From positions 1 to 15,641 of the forward strand of contig CAAFEY010000032.1 in assembly GCA_900761995.1 (NCBI GenBank): 15,641 nt of DNA, given 5' to 3'. A model generated the notes under the pieces. It was given only the letters and a program-made list of their open reading frames with translations, was not told where the DNA came from and did no database searches. A program made the position numbers and the translations under genes. This stretch comes from an uncultured Collinsella sp. (GTDB lineage: Bacteria > Actinomycetota > Coriobacteriia > Coriobacteriales > Coriobacteriaceae). Below are positions 9,607 through 15,641 of this stretch, in pieces (positions within the stretch are counted from its first letter, which is position 1; the number at the start of each line of letters is the position of its first letter).

Positions 9607-10446
9607 TCAGCCCTTGACAGCACCTGCCACCACGCCGTCGATGATGTACTTCTGACAGAGGATGTACATGATGACGATGGGGATAACGACCATCATGATG
9701 CAGGCCATCATGGGGCCGAGCTCGACGTGGCCGTAGCCGCCGCGGAAGTACTGGATCAAGATAGGAATGGTCTTGTACTTGGTGGAGTCGAGCGTAAGGT
9801 AGGGCAGCAGATAGTCGTTCCAGACCCACATGGTCTCGAGGATGCCGACCGAAAGATAGGTGGGCTTCATGATGGGAAGGACGATCTTAAAGAACACCTG
9901 GACCGGGTTGCAGCCGTCGATCATGGCCGCTTCTTCGATCTCGAGCGGAATGTTCTTTACAAAGCCGGCGAACATAAAGACCGCCAGGCCCGCGCCAAAG
10001 CCGAGGTAGATAAAGCAGATGTTGAACGGCGTGTTGAAGCCGATGCGGTCCGCCAAATTGGACAGCGTGAACATGAGCATCTGGAAGGGCACGACCATCG
10101 AGAAGACGAACAGGTAATAGAAGAAGTTCGAGATCTTGCTGTTGACGCGCACTACGTACCAAGCACACATGGAGCAGCACACCAGAATCAGCACGACCGA
10201 CGTGACCGTGATGATGAGCGAGTACATAAATGCCGAGGCAAAGCCCTGCTCGTTAAGGGCGTGCATATAGTTTGCGAGGCCGTTGAACGTCTCGGGCGTG
10301 AGCAGATCGAATGCCGTGGTGGTGCTGATTGCAGTTGCCTTTTTAAAGGAATTGAGCGCAATCATGAACACGGGGTAGATCCACGCGAGCGACAGAATCG
10401 TAAAGAAAATCGAGAGCGCGCGGTTGATAACCTTATCGCGTTTCAT
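9607..10446 (-). CDS. ABC sugar permease, MalG type
   Basis: Second inner-membrane subunit of the importer. The 279-aa product has about six transmembrane segments (first at roughly 10-31) and a BPD_transp_1 domain with the EAA loop at 171-195, reading EEAAMIDG then nine residues to I-V-L-P, which docks on the ATPase. N-terminal IYPVFMIALNSFKK and C-terminal IIDGVVAGAVKG are typical of MalG/CUT1 permeases. Its ATG overlaps the stop of the preceding permease by one base (TAATG) and AAGGAGGTG lies about 10 nt upstream inside that gene, so the two are translationally coupled. Substrate cannot be told from the permease alone. Confidence 0.94.
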   Translation of the reverse strand: MKRDKVINRALSIFFTILSLAWIYPVFMIALNSFKKATAISTTTAFDLLTPETFNGLANYMHALNEQGFASAFMYSLIITVTSVVLILVCCSMCAWYVVRVNSKISNFFYYLFVFSMVVPFQMLMFTLSNLADRIGFNTPFNICFIYLGFGAGLAVFMFAGFVKNIPLEIEEAAMIDGCNPVQVFFKIVLPIMKPTYLSVGILETMWVWNDYLLPYLTLDSTKYKTIPILIQYFRGGYGHVELGPMMACIMMVVIPIVIMYILCQKYIIDGVVAGAVKG

Positions 10447-11300
10447 TACTGCTGCACCTCCTTGGACCTCGTGGCCTTAAGCTGAATCATGGAGATGGCT
10501 ACGACCAGGATGCAGAAGATAACCGCCTTGGCCTGACCGATGCCCTGCCATGCGATACCGGCACGCGAATAGAACGTGTTGTAGATGTTCAGGGCGAGCA
10601 TCTCGGTGGAGTGCGCGGGGGCGCCGCCGGTAAGGGCGAGGTTCTGGTCGAACAGCTTAAAGCCGTTGGTGATGGACAGGAACAGGCAGATGGTGATGGT
10701 CGGCATCAGGTTAGGGATCTTAACCTTCCAAAACGTCTGCCATGCCGTGGCACCGTCGACCTTGGCGGCCTCGATGTAGTCGGACGGAATGGACTGCAGA
10801 CCAGCGATGTAGATGATCATCATGTAGCCGACCTGCTGCCACAGGGTCAGGATGATAAGGCCCCAGAAGCCAGCAGCAGAGTTAAGGGCGATGAGCTGGG
10901 CGCCCACGTTGGAGAGCAGGCAGTTGATCAGAATCTGCCAGATGTAGCCCAGCACGATGCCGCCGATCAGGTTAGGCATAAAGAAGATCGTACGGAAGAT
11001 GTTGGTGCCCTTGAGCGCTTTGCGGGTGAGCGCCTGCGCGATGGCGAGGGCGATCACGTTGATGAGCACCGTCGACAGGAAGGCAAACGCCACGGTAAAG
11101 AAGAACGACGTGGCAAACTGCGGATCGGACAGTGCGCGCACGTAGTTCTCGATACCGACAAAGTGCGTGTTGTTGATGGTAATAAACTGGCAGAACGAGA
11201 GATAGAAACCCTGGATAAAGGGGATCACGAACCCGATCATAAACGCCAGACACGTGGGCAGCATAAAGAGCGGCCACCAGCGCTTGAGTGCTTTGCCCAT
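10446..11300 (-). CDS. ABC sugar permease, MalF/UgpA type
   Basis: First inner-membrane subunit of the importer. The 284-aa product starts with a hydrophobic segment (LFMLPTCLAFMIGFVIPFIQ, about 11-30), contains VGIENYV typical of CUT1 permeases, and has the EAA loop at 177-196 (EAAKVDG, nine residues, V-K-I-P). It is short, without the long periplasmic P2 domain of E. coli MalF, as is normal in Gram-positive bacteria. A GAAAGG element lies upstream of the ATG. It follows the binding-protein gene by 87 bp containing a strong hairpin and overlaps the next permease gene by one base. Confidence 0.94.
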   Translation of the reverse strand: MGKALKRWWPLFMLPTCLAFMIGFVIPFIQGFYLSFCQFITINNTHFVGIENYVRALSDPQFATSFFFTVAFAFLSTVLINVIALAIAQALTRKALKGTNIFRTIFFMPNLIGGIVLGYIWQILINCLLSNVGAQLIALNSAAGFWGLIILTLWQQVGYMMIIYIAGLQSIPSDYIEAAKVDGATAWQTFWKVKIPNLMPTITICLFLSITNGFKLFDQNLALTGGAPAHSTEMLALNIYNTFYSRAGIAWQGIGQAKAVIFCILVVAISMIQLKATRSKEVQQ

Positions 11301-11320
11301 AGAAGGGTCCTTTCAATATG

Positions 11321-11356
11321 CAGGGGGCGGGCAAACCAACGTCTGCCCGCCCCCTG
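11321..11356 (-). other. Strong intercistronic stem-loop between binding protein and permease genes
   Basis: CAGGGGGCGGGCA (11321-11333) pairs perfectly with TGCCCGCCCCCTG (11344-11356) over 13 bp around a 10-nt loop. On the minus strand it is followed by CATATTGAAAGG rather than a T-run. A stable 3' hairpin after the binding-protein cistron is known in other sugar ABC operons (for example malE-malF in E. coli) to protect the upstream message and keep binding protein in excess of the permeases; that role here is inferred. Confidence 0.75.
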
Positions 11357-11387
11357 TCGCTAATCAGATAGCTTGGGCAGCAACTGC

Positions 11388-12704
11388 TTACTCAGAAGCA
11401 GCCTTCTCGGTCTTCCAGCCATCGACGAAGGCGTTCTTGACGCCGTCCCACTTGCTGTTGTCGGCAGCATAGGCAATCAGAGCCTGCTTGAGGTTCTTCT
11501 TCCACTCCTCAGAGGGGATGTAGACGAAGTCCCAAGCGACGGTCTTCTTGCCGTCCTTGGCCATGGCAACGGCCTGCTGCGAGAAGACGTTGGTGGTCTC
11601 CTTAGCGCTCTTGAACGGGGCAGTCAGACCCATCTTGTCAGCGATGATGCTGGTGGCGGTGTCAGAAGTAACGCACCAATACATGAAGTCCTCGGTGGCC
11701 TTCTGGGCATCCTCGGAAGCCTGGGAGCTGACGCACCAGTAGTTCTCGCCGCCGGAGCACAGGCCCTGGTTCTCCTCGCCGTCGACACCGATGTAGATGG
11801 GCATCATGCCAATCTGATCGTCGGTCATGCCGGCCTTGGTGAGGTCAGCGTAGGCCCAAGAACCGTTCTGATAGAAGACGGCCTTGCCGGTTGCGAACTC
11901 GTTGGTGGCGTCGTCGCCGGTCTTGGAGGCAAGCTGCGAAGGATCGCAGGTGGAGTCGGTGATGTACAGGTCGAAAATCTGCTTGAAGTTGTCGAGATAC
12001 TCGCCCTTGATCTCGTCGTCCTCCTGGTTGTGCTCCTTCTCGAACTCGTAGTAGAGCGGGAGGTTGGCAAGGTGGGTGGTGTAGCGCCAGCTGGAGGAGT
12101 CATCCATGCCGGCGGAAGTGAAGGCACCCTCAACACCAAGCTCGTCCTTGCGGGCCTGGATGTCGTCGGCACAAGCCTTCAGCTTGTCGAAGGAGTTGAT
12201 GTCCTCGGCCTTGTAGCCAGCCTTCTCGAGCAGCTGCTTGTTGTAGATAATGCCGTAGCTCTCCTGGACCCAGTCGATACCCAGATCCTTGCCGTCGGAC
12301 TGCAGAGCCAGGGAGTCGTCAATGAGCTCACCGCGGAGCTTGGTATCGGACAGGTCGGCGCAGTAATCCTTCCAGTTCTTAAGACCGGTGGGGCCGTTGA
12401 CCTGGAACAGGGTCGGAGCGGAGCTCTTGGACATCTCGGACTTGAGCTTCTCCTCGTAGGTGTTGGAGGCGGCGGTCACGATCTTGACCTCGACGCCCTT
12501 CTCCTTCTTATAGGCCTTGGCGATCTCCTTCCACTCCTTGTCGACCTCGGGCTTGAATTGGAGGAAGTAGACCTCGGCAGCGTCACCAGAAGCAGAGGAG
12601 CCGGAGCCGGCAGAACCGCCGCAGCCCACGAGACCCAGACCAAGAACCGCAGCCGCGGAACCAGCAAAGCCCAGGAACTGCCTTCTGCTCATTTCGTTCT
12701 TCAT
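11388..12704 (-). CDS. Extracellular sugar-binding lipoprotein (SBP family 1)
   Basis: Captures an oligosaccharide outside the membrane and delivers it to the permeases. The 438-aa product starts with a twin-arginine-like signal (S6-R-R-Q-F-L-G12), a hydrophobic stretch, and a lipobox L25-V-G-C28; Cys28 would be lipidated. A Gly/Ser-rich linker (29-42) leads to a periplasmic-binding type 2 fold with the family patterns GIDWVQESYGIIYNKQLLEKAG and FATGKAVFYQNGSWAY. Tat export combined with lipidation is uncommon but known in actinobacteria. ATG 12704 has AAAGGGTGG 6 nt upstream; GTG 12722 would add six residues. It is first in the operon. Family 1 proteins bind many sugars; malQ, glgP and the shared operators argue for maltose/maltodextrin or a related alpha-glucoside, not shown by the sequence. 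Confidence 0.92.
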   Translation of the reverse strand: MKNEMSRRQFLGFAGSAAAVLGLGLVGCGGSAGSGSSASGDAAEVYFLQFKPEVDKEWKEIAKAYKKEKGVEVKIVTAASNTYEEKLKSEMSKSSAPTLFQVNGPTGLKNWKDYCADLSDTKLRGELIDDSLALQSDGKDLGIDWVQESYGIIYNKQLLEKAGYKAEDINSFDKLKACADDIQARKDELGVEGAFTSAGMDDSSSWRYTTHLANLPLYYEFEKEHNQEDDEIKGEYLDNFKQIFDLYITDSTCDPSQLASKTGDDATNEFATGKAVFYQNGSWAYADLTKAGMTDDQIGMMPIYIGVDGEENQGLCSGGENYWCVSSQASEDAQKATEDFMYWCVTSDTATSIIADKMGLTAPFKSAKETTNVFSQQAVAMAKDGKKTVAWDFVYIPSEEWKKNLKQALIAYAADNSKWDGVKNAFVDGWKTEKAASE

Positions 12705-12727
12705 TACAATCCACCCTTTCACACCGT

Positions 12728-12746
12728 GGCGGCACCCTTTGCCGCC
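12728..12746 (-). other. Leader hairpin before the binding-protein gene
   Basis: GGCGGCA (12728-12734) and TGCCGCC (12740-12746) form a 7-bp stem with a 5-nt loop, ending about 12 nt before the ribosome binding site AAAGGGTGG on the minus strand. It could affect translation or mRNA stability. Confidence 0.45.
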
Positions 12747-12812
12747 GCCTTCGGAGATTGGCTCGGGGACTTTGCCCCTTTTGCTGATTTGTACGATACG
12801 CTATTTGGCTAG

Positions 12813-12824
12813 TTGTTTGAACAA
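12813..12824. promoter_or_regulatory. Operator 1 of the ABC operon
   Basis: TTGTTTGAACAA differs at one central base from the palindrome TTGTTTAAACAA. It lies about 109 bp upstream of the binding-protein start and 75 bp (centre to centre, about seven helical turns) from the second operator, a spacing that would allow repressor dimers to face the same side. Confidence 0.65.
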
Positions 12825-12887
12825 GTATTACTAGAGCGGTAGAAAAACTTCGGTGAACGGTAATTTCAACTTGATACTTGACAAGTT

Positions 12888-12899
12888 TTGTATAAACAA
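12888..12899. promoter_or_regulatory. Operator 2 of the ABC operon
   Basis: TTGTATAAACAA matches TTGTTTAAACAA at 11 of 12 positions and resembles the known Bacillus TreR site TTGTATATACAA. It lies between the regulator terminator and the binding-protein gene. Confidence 0.65.
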
Positions 12900-12917
12900 T
12901 TATTTGTTATCGAATGC

Positions 12918-12972
12918 AGAGAAAACGCCCGGTCAAGCCGATGCATCGTCGGTTTGACCGGGCGTTTTCTCT
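12918..12972 (-). terminator. Bidirectional terminator after the regulator gene
   Basis: A 24-bp stem (12918-12941 with 12949-12972, one G-T pair, 7-nt loop) carries AGAGAAAACGCCC on the left arm and GGGCGTTTTCTCT on the right, so a T-rich tail is built into the stem in both directions. It lies 38 nt past the stop of the minus-strand regulator gene and isolates that gene from the ABC operon. Confidence 0.85.
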
Positions 12973-13010
12973 TTGAGGGCATGAGTCTCGTCAGGCTGCG
13001 AGCTAGCCGG

Positions 13011-13730
13011 CTATCGCTTGGAGTTGACGCGGTAGTGGAAGATCTCGGGATGCGTGCGGGCATGCGTGACCTCGAACAAGATGCCGTCCGAGGTGTACGA
13101 CTGGCTCTCCATGACGGCAACGCAGTTGTATTTGCCAAGGTCAAGATAGCTGCAGTCCTCATCGTTGGCAAGCTCGACGCTCACCGTACGGCGACTCGCC
13201 ATCACTTTGACGCCGCGTTTGTGCTCCAGATAGTCGTAAATTGACTTTGCAGCGATCTCGGGCGTCAGGCCTTTGGCGATCGACTCCAGAAAATAGCCGT
13301 GGTCCACCTGGCGAGCGCTACCGTTAAGGCTACGGACGCGCACCACGCGAATCAACTCCTCGCCCACCTTAAAGCCCAGGTGACGAGAGAGTTGCTCGGT
13401 GCAGACCAGATGTTCAAAAGACTTAACGTCCGTCGATGCAACGGCATTGTTGCGCTTTGCAAACTCGCCAAACGACTCAACCTCTTCGAGTGCGCCCAAC
13501 ATGTCGGTTTCGCCCTTAAGCCAAATAACGCGCACGCCCTTGCCGTGTATGGGCTGCACAAACATCCCGTCGGCCAGCATACTCAAGGCGCGACGGACGG
13601 TATTGCGAGTGCATCCGAACTCCGCGGTCAGCTCGGCTTCGGTTGGCAGCATCTCCTGAAACGCATAGGTCCCATTAATGATGCGCGAGCGTATTTCTCG
13701 GTAGATTCCTTCGTATATCGCTTTTGGCAT
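13011..13730 (-). CDS. GntR/HutC-family transcriptional regulator, TreR-like
   Basis: Cytoplasmic DNA-binding repressor or activator that probably senses a sugar or sugar phosphate. The 239-aa product has an N-terminal winged helix of GntR type (IYREIRSRIINGTY 9-22, LPTEAEL 28-34, recognition helix TRNTVRRAL 41-49, wing GKG 63-65) and a C-terminal UTRA effector domain (about 85-235) with IRVVRVRSLNG, DHGYFLESI and SIYDYLEHKRGVKV, closely following the layout of Bacillus subtilis TreR. AGAGGTG lies about 6 nt before the ATG. It is divergent from the PTS-HAD gene and upstream of, but separated by a terminator from, the ABC operon. The palindrome TTGTTTAAACAA next to its own gene and three neighbours is the likely binding site, implying autoregulation. 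Candidate effectors are trehalose-6-phosphate or a maltose phosphate; neither is shown. Confidence 0.93.
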   Translation of the reverse strand: MPKAIYEGIYREIRSRIINGTYAFQEMLPTEAELTAEFGCTRNTVRRALSMLADGMFVQPIHGKGVRVIWLKGETDMLGALEEVESFGEFAKRNNAVASTDVKSFEHLVCTEQLSRHLGFKVGEELIRVVRVRSLNGSARQVDHGYFLESIAKGLTPEIAAKSIYDYLEHKRGVKVMASRRTVSVELANDEDCSYLDLGKYNCVAVMESQSYTSDGILFEVTHARTHPEIFHYRVNSKR

Positions 13731-13784
13731 TGTTTCACCTCTACATTATTCATTTCCGGCTAGGCACGATAGCATTTCTTAAAG

Positions 13785-13796
13785 TTGTTTAAACCG
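13785..13796. promoter_or_regulatory. Operator upstream of the regulator gene
   Basis: TTGTTTAAACCG matches TTGTTTAAACAA at 10 of 12 positions and shares the 11-mer GTTGTTTAAAC with the malQ operator (on its other strand). On the minus strand the TTTAAA within it stands 16 bp ahead of TATCGT, a plausible promoter for the regulator, so occupancy would repress its own gene. Confidence 0.55.
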
Positions 13797-13906
13797 AATA
13801 TCGGTAAAGCGACAGGATTTAACCGTTGACGGTTTCTGTCATGCCCAAATCGGTTTCGCTCAAAACTGCCGGTACGACAATCGTCTGGTCCTCTACAATG
13901 AATCCA

Positions 13907-13918
13907 TTGTTTAAACGT
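13907..13918. promoter_or_regulatory. Operator upstream of the PTS-HAD gene, with candidate -10
   Basis: TTGTTTAAACGT matches the palindrome TTGTTTAAACAA at 10 of 12 positions. It lies 7 bp downstream of TACAAT (13894-13899), a likely -10, so a bound repressor would cover the transcription start. No convincing -35 was found. The gene start follows at 13960 with GGAAGG at 13948-13953. Confidence 0.55.
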
Positions 13919-13959
13919 TTCCCCACGCGCAACGCGCCTCGATATTCGGAAGGCATAAC

Positions 13960-15641
13960 ATGCTGCAAAAAATCCAACGCTTTGGCGGGGCAATGTTCGC
14001 GCCCGCCATGCTGTTTTCTATATCGGGCCTCATGGTCGGCGTCTCCGCTCTCGCAACGACTGCGGACATCGTCGGCGATCTCGCCGTATACGGAACCCCT
14101 TGGTACGCTTTTTGGACCATCATCCAGCGCGGCTCGTGGACGGTCTTTAAACGCCTCCCGCTCCTTTTTGCCGTAGCGCTGCCCATCGGTCTTGCCCAAA
14201 AACAACCGGCCCGTTGCTGCCTCGAGGCTCTCGTCGCCTATTTTGCCTACTGCTTCTTTTTGAGCGAGATTATTAAGCTGAGCGGAGACAACCTTGGACT
14301 TGAGTACCCGTCATCTTTGACCCCCGCCAGCGGTATCACCGTCATCGACGGCATCAAGACGCTCGACACCGGCATTATCGGCCCGCTGGCGGTATCGGCA
14401 ACCGTCGTCGCCATCCATGACCGCTTCTACGATGCCAAGGTTCCCGATTGGCTCGGCACCTTCTCGGGCTCCTCACTGGTCTACCTCATCAGCTTTTTTG
14501 CCGTGTTTGCTCTTGCCGCTATCTCGGCCGCCATCGTGCCCTTCGTATACGCTGTGACCGAAACGCTGCGCCACGCACTTGTGGGCGTCGGCCCCTTCGG
14601 CGTGGGCGTCTTTGTGTTTTTGGAACGAGCACTCGAACCCATGGGCTTGCACCATTTGCTCTACATGCCCATCTATTACGACAATCTGGTCATTCACGAC
14701 GGCATTTACGCCACGTGGACCAACCTGCTCCCCATTCTCTCCCATAGCACGCGCCCTTTGAATGAACTTGCACCCTGGGCAGGTTTTACCGCCACCGGCT
14801 GGGTCAAAGTCTTTGGCCTTCCCGCCATCGCGGCAGCATTCTATTTCACCGCCAAACCCGAACGCCGCGCCGGCCTTAAGGTCATCCTTTTGCCCGCCAT
14901 CATCGCCTCGGTGGTCTGCGGCGTCACCGAGCCGCTCGAGTTTCTCTTTATGTTCACCTATCCCGGACTCTTTTTGCTCTACGCCGTCCTATCCTCCTGC
15001 CTTGCCATGACCATGAACCTCTTCGGTATCGTCGGCATCTTCTCGGGCGGCCTTATGGAGATGGCAGCCTTCAACTTTATTCCGCTCATGCGCACGCATG
15101 CCGGTGCCTATCTTTTGGCGCTCGGTATCGGCCTTGCCTTTAGCCTCATCTTTTTTGTTAGTTTTCGAGCACTTATCTTGGTCTATGACCTTAAGACGCC
15201 GGGCCGCGAGGATCATGTCGCCAATCGCGCGGCAATCGATCGTTTAACGGAAAGCAGCTTTGCCAAAGAGCAATCTCCCAATGACGAGGTCAATAGTCGA
15301 TCCGATCAAGATCACGTCCTCGCTGAGCGGGTAATTCAGCTTTTAGGTGGCGTTGGCAATATTGTGGGCGCAACCAACTGCGCCACGCGCCTGCGCGTCG
15401 AGGTCGCAGACCCTTCCATCGTTGCAGATAACGCGTCGTTTGTCGCGGTGGGCGCCAAGGGCCTCATCATTACGGGCAAGACCGCCCAGGTGATCATCGG
15501 CATCTCCGTTCCCCGCGTTAAAGAGCATTTTGACCAGATCATGGGCCTCGAGCCGGGATTTGTGCCCACCACCTCGGCCTCCCCTGCCGCCAGCGCAGCC
15601 CATAAGCGCGGCGATATCTGCTTCTTCGATATCGACGGAAC
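13960..15641 (+). CDS. PTS EIICB permease (maltose/glucose type) fused to HAD phosphatase, 3' truncated by window
   Basis: Membrane sugar phosphotransferase that imports and phosphorylates a sugar, with an added phosphatase-like domain. The visible 560 codons hold an EIIC domain (about 1-410; many hydrophobic segments, LPLLFAVALPIGLA, GLHHLLYMP with H231/H232, and the substrate loop GVTEPLEF with E324 and E327), then LKTPGRED as at the EIIC end of E. coli MalX, a linker, and an EIIB domain (about 450-525) whose NCATRLR gives the phosphorylated Cys474. After EIIB an Ala/Ser/Pro linker leads without a stop to DICFFDIDG, and the final two bases AC can only encode Thr, completing DxDGT (D557, D559), motif I of HAD phosphatases, in a form like Cof-type enzymes. 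No EIIA is seen. ATG 13960 has GGAAGG 6 nt upstream. Divergent from the TreR-like gene, with a shared regulatory gap. The substrate and the extent of the HAD part lie beyond what can be seen. Confidence 0.88.
   Translation, partial: MLQKIQRFGGAMFAPAMLFSISGLMVGVSALATTADIVGDLAVYGTPWYAFWTIIQRGSWTVFKRLPLLFAVALPIGLAQKQPARCCLEALVAYFAYCFFLSEIIKLSGDNLGLEYPSSLTPASGITVIDGIKTLDTGIIGPLAVSATVVAIHDRFYDAKVPDWLGTFSGSSLVYLISFFAVFALAAISAAIVPFVYAVTETLRHALVGVGPFGVGVFVFLERALEPMGLHHLLYMPIYYDNLVIHDGIYATWTNLLPILSHSTRPLNELAPWAGFTATGWVKVFGLPAIAAAFYFTAKPERRAGLKVILLPAIIASVVCGVTEPLEFLFMFTYPGLFLLYAVLSSCLAMTMNLFGIVGIFSGGLMEMAAFNFIPLMRTHAGAYLLALGIGLAFSLIFFVSFRALILVYDLKTPGREDHVANRAAIDRLTESSFAKEQSPNDEVNSRSDQDHVLAERVIQLLGGVGNIVGATNCATRLRVEVADPSIVADNASFVAVGAKGLIITGKTAQVIIGISVPRVKEHFDQIMGLEPGFVPTTSASPAASAAHKRGDICFFDIDG

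Larger units (their letters stand above)
12705..13010. other. Intergenic regulatory region upstream of the ABC operon
   Basis: This 306-bp gap contains the leader and control region of the ABC operon and the terminator of the regulator gene, but no CDS. In minus-strand order: bidirectional terminator 12972-12918, operator 12899-12888, the small inverted repeat ACTTG-A-CAAGT (12886-12876), operator 12824-12813, and a leader hairpin 12746-12728 just before the ribosome binding site. Several -10-like hexamers exist (TAATAC, TATCGT) but none has a good -35, so I do not place the promoter. Confidence 0.75.

Noticed and set aside
11321..11356. Terminator between binding protein and permease genes
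   Set aside because: The stem is very stable but no T-run follows on the minus strand and the downstream permeases need this transcript, so I call it an intercistronic stem-loop.
11373..12812. A 479-codon plus-strand open frame
   Set aside because: It is antisense to the sugar-binding lipoprotein gene, and its leucine/glycine/valine-rich composition is a codon-bias artefact.

Overview
The window reads as a chromosomal segment from a high-GC, low-complexity-free anaerobic actinobacterium, most likely a member of the Coriobacteriia resembling Collinsella. This is inferred from the strong G/C preference at third codon positions, the type IIb MurB, the Tat-exported coiled-coil hydrolase and the combination of PTS and ABC sugar genes; no rRNA or other marker gene is present to prove it. 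No tRNA, rRNA, insertion sequence, phage gene or CRISPR array is visible.

Layout. (1) 128-1090 (+): murB, cell-wall precursor synthesis, closed by a hairpin at 1095-1116. (2) 1172-1296: a 125-nt near-continuous hairpin with a 28-bp outer arm, in the convergent gap. (3) 1309-2514 (-): exported coiled-coil protein with a C-terminal CHAP/NlpC-P60-like cysteine peptidase domain. (4) 2782-3843 (+): galE with a textbook terminator. (5) 4064-5569 and 5698-7965 (+): malQ (amylomaltase) and glgP/malP (alpha-glucan phosphorylase), followed by a strong terminator. (6) 8064-8198: two 56-bp palindromic repeat units with identical arms and opposite cores. (7) 12704 down to 8339 (-): an ABC sugar importer operon in the order binding lipoprotein, permease, permease, MsmX/MalK-type ATPase, with GC-rich hairpins between cistrons. 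(8) 13730-13011 (-): a TreR-like GntR/HutC-family repressor. (9) 13960 to the right edge (+): a divergently transcribed PTS EIIC-EIIB permease of the MalX/glucose type whose reading frame runs on, through an Ala/Ser/Pro linker, into the start of a HAD phosphatase (motif DxDGT); the gene is cut by the window edge.

How it may work together. A palindrome close to TTGTTTAAACAA, the form expected for a TreR/HutC-type regulator, occurs upstream of malQ, twice upstream of the ABC operon, upstream of the regulator gene itself and upstream of the PTS gene, and I found it nowhere else in the window. This points to one local regulon for alpha-glucoside use: an ABC route importing free oligosaccharides, a PTS route importing a phosphorylated sugar, and MalQ plus GlgP converting maltodextrins to glucose and glucose-1-phosphate. 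The fused HAD domain could dephosphorylate the PTS product so that it too can enter the MalQ/GlgP route. The fusion junction and the operators are seen in the sequence; the substrate and the dephosphorylation idea are inference.
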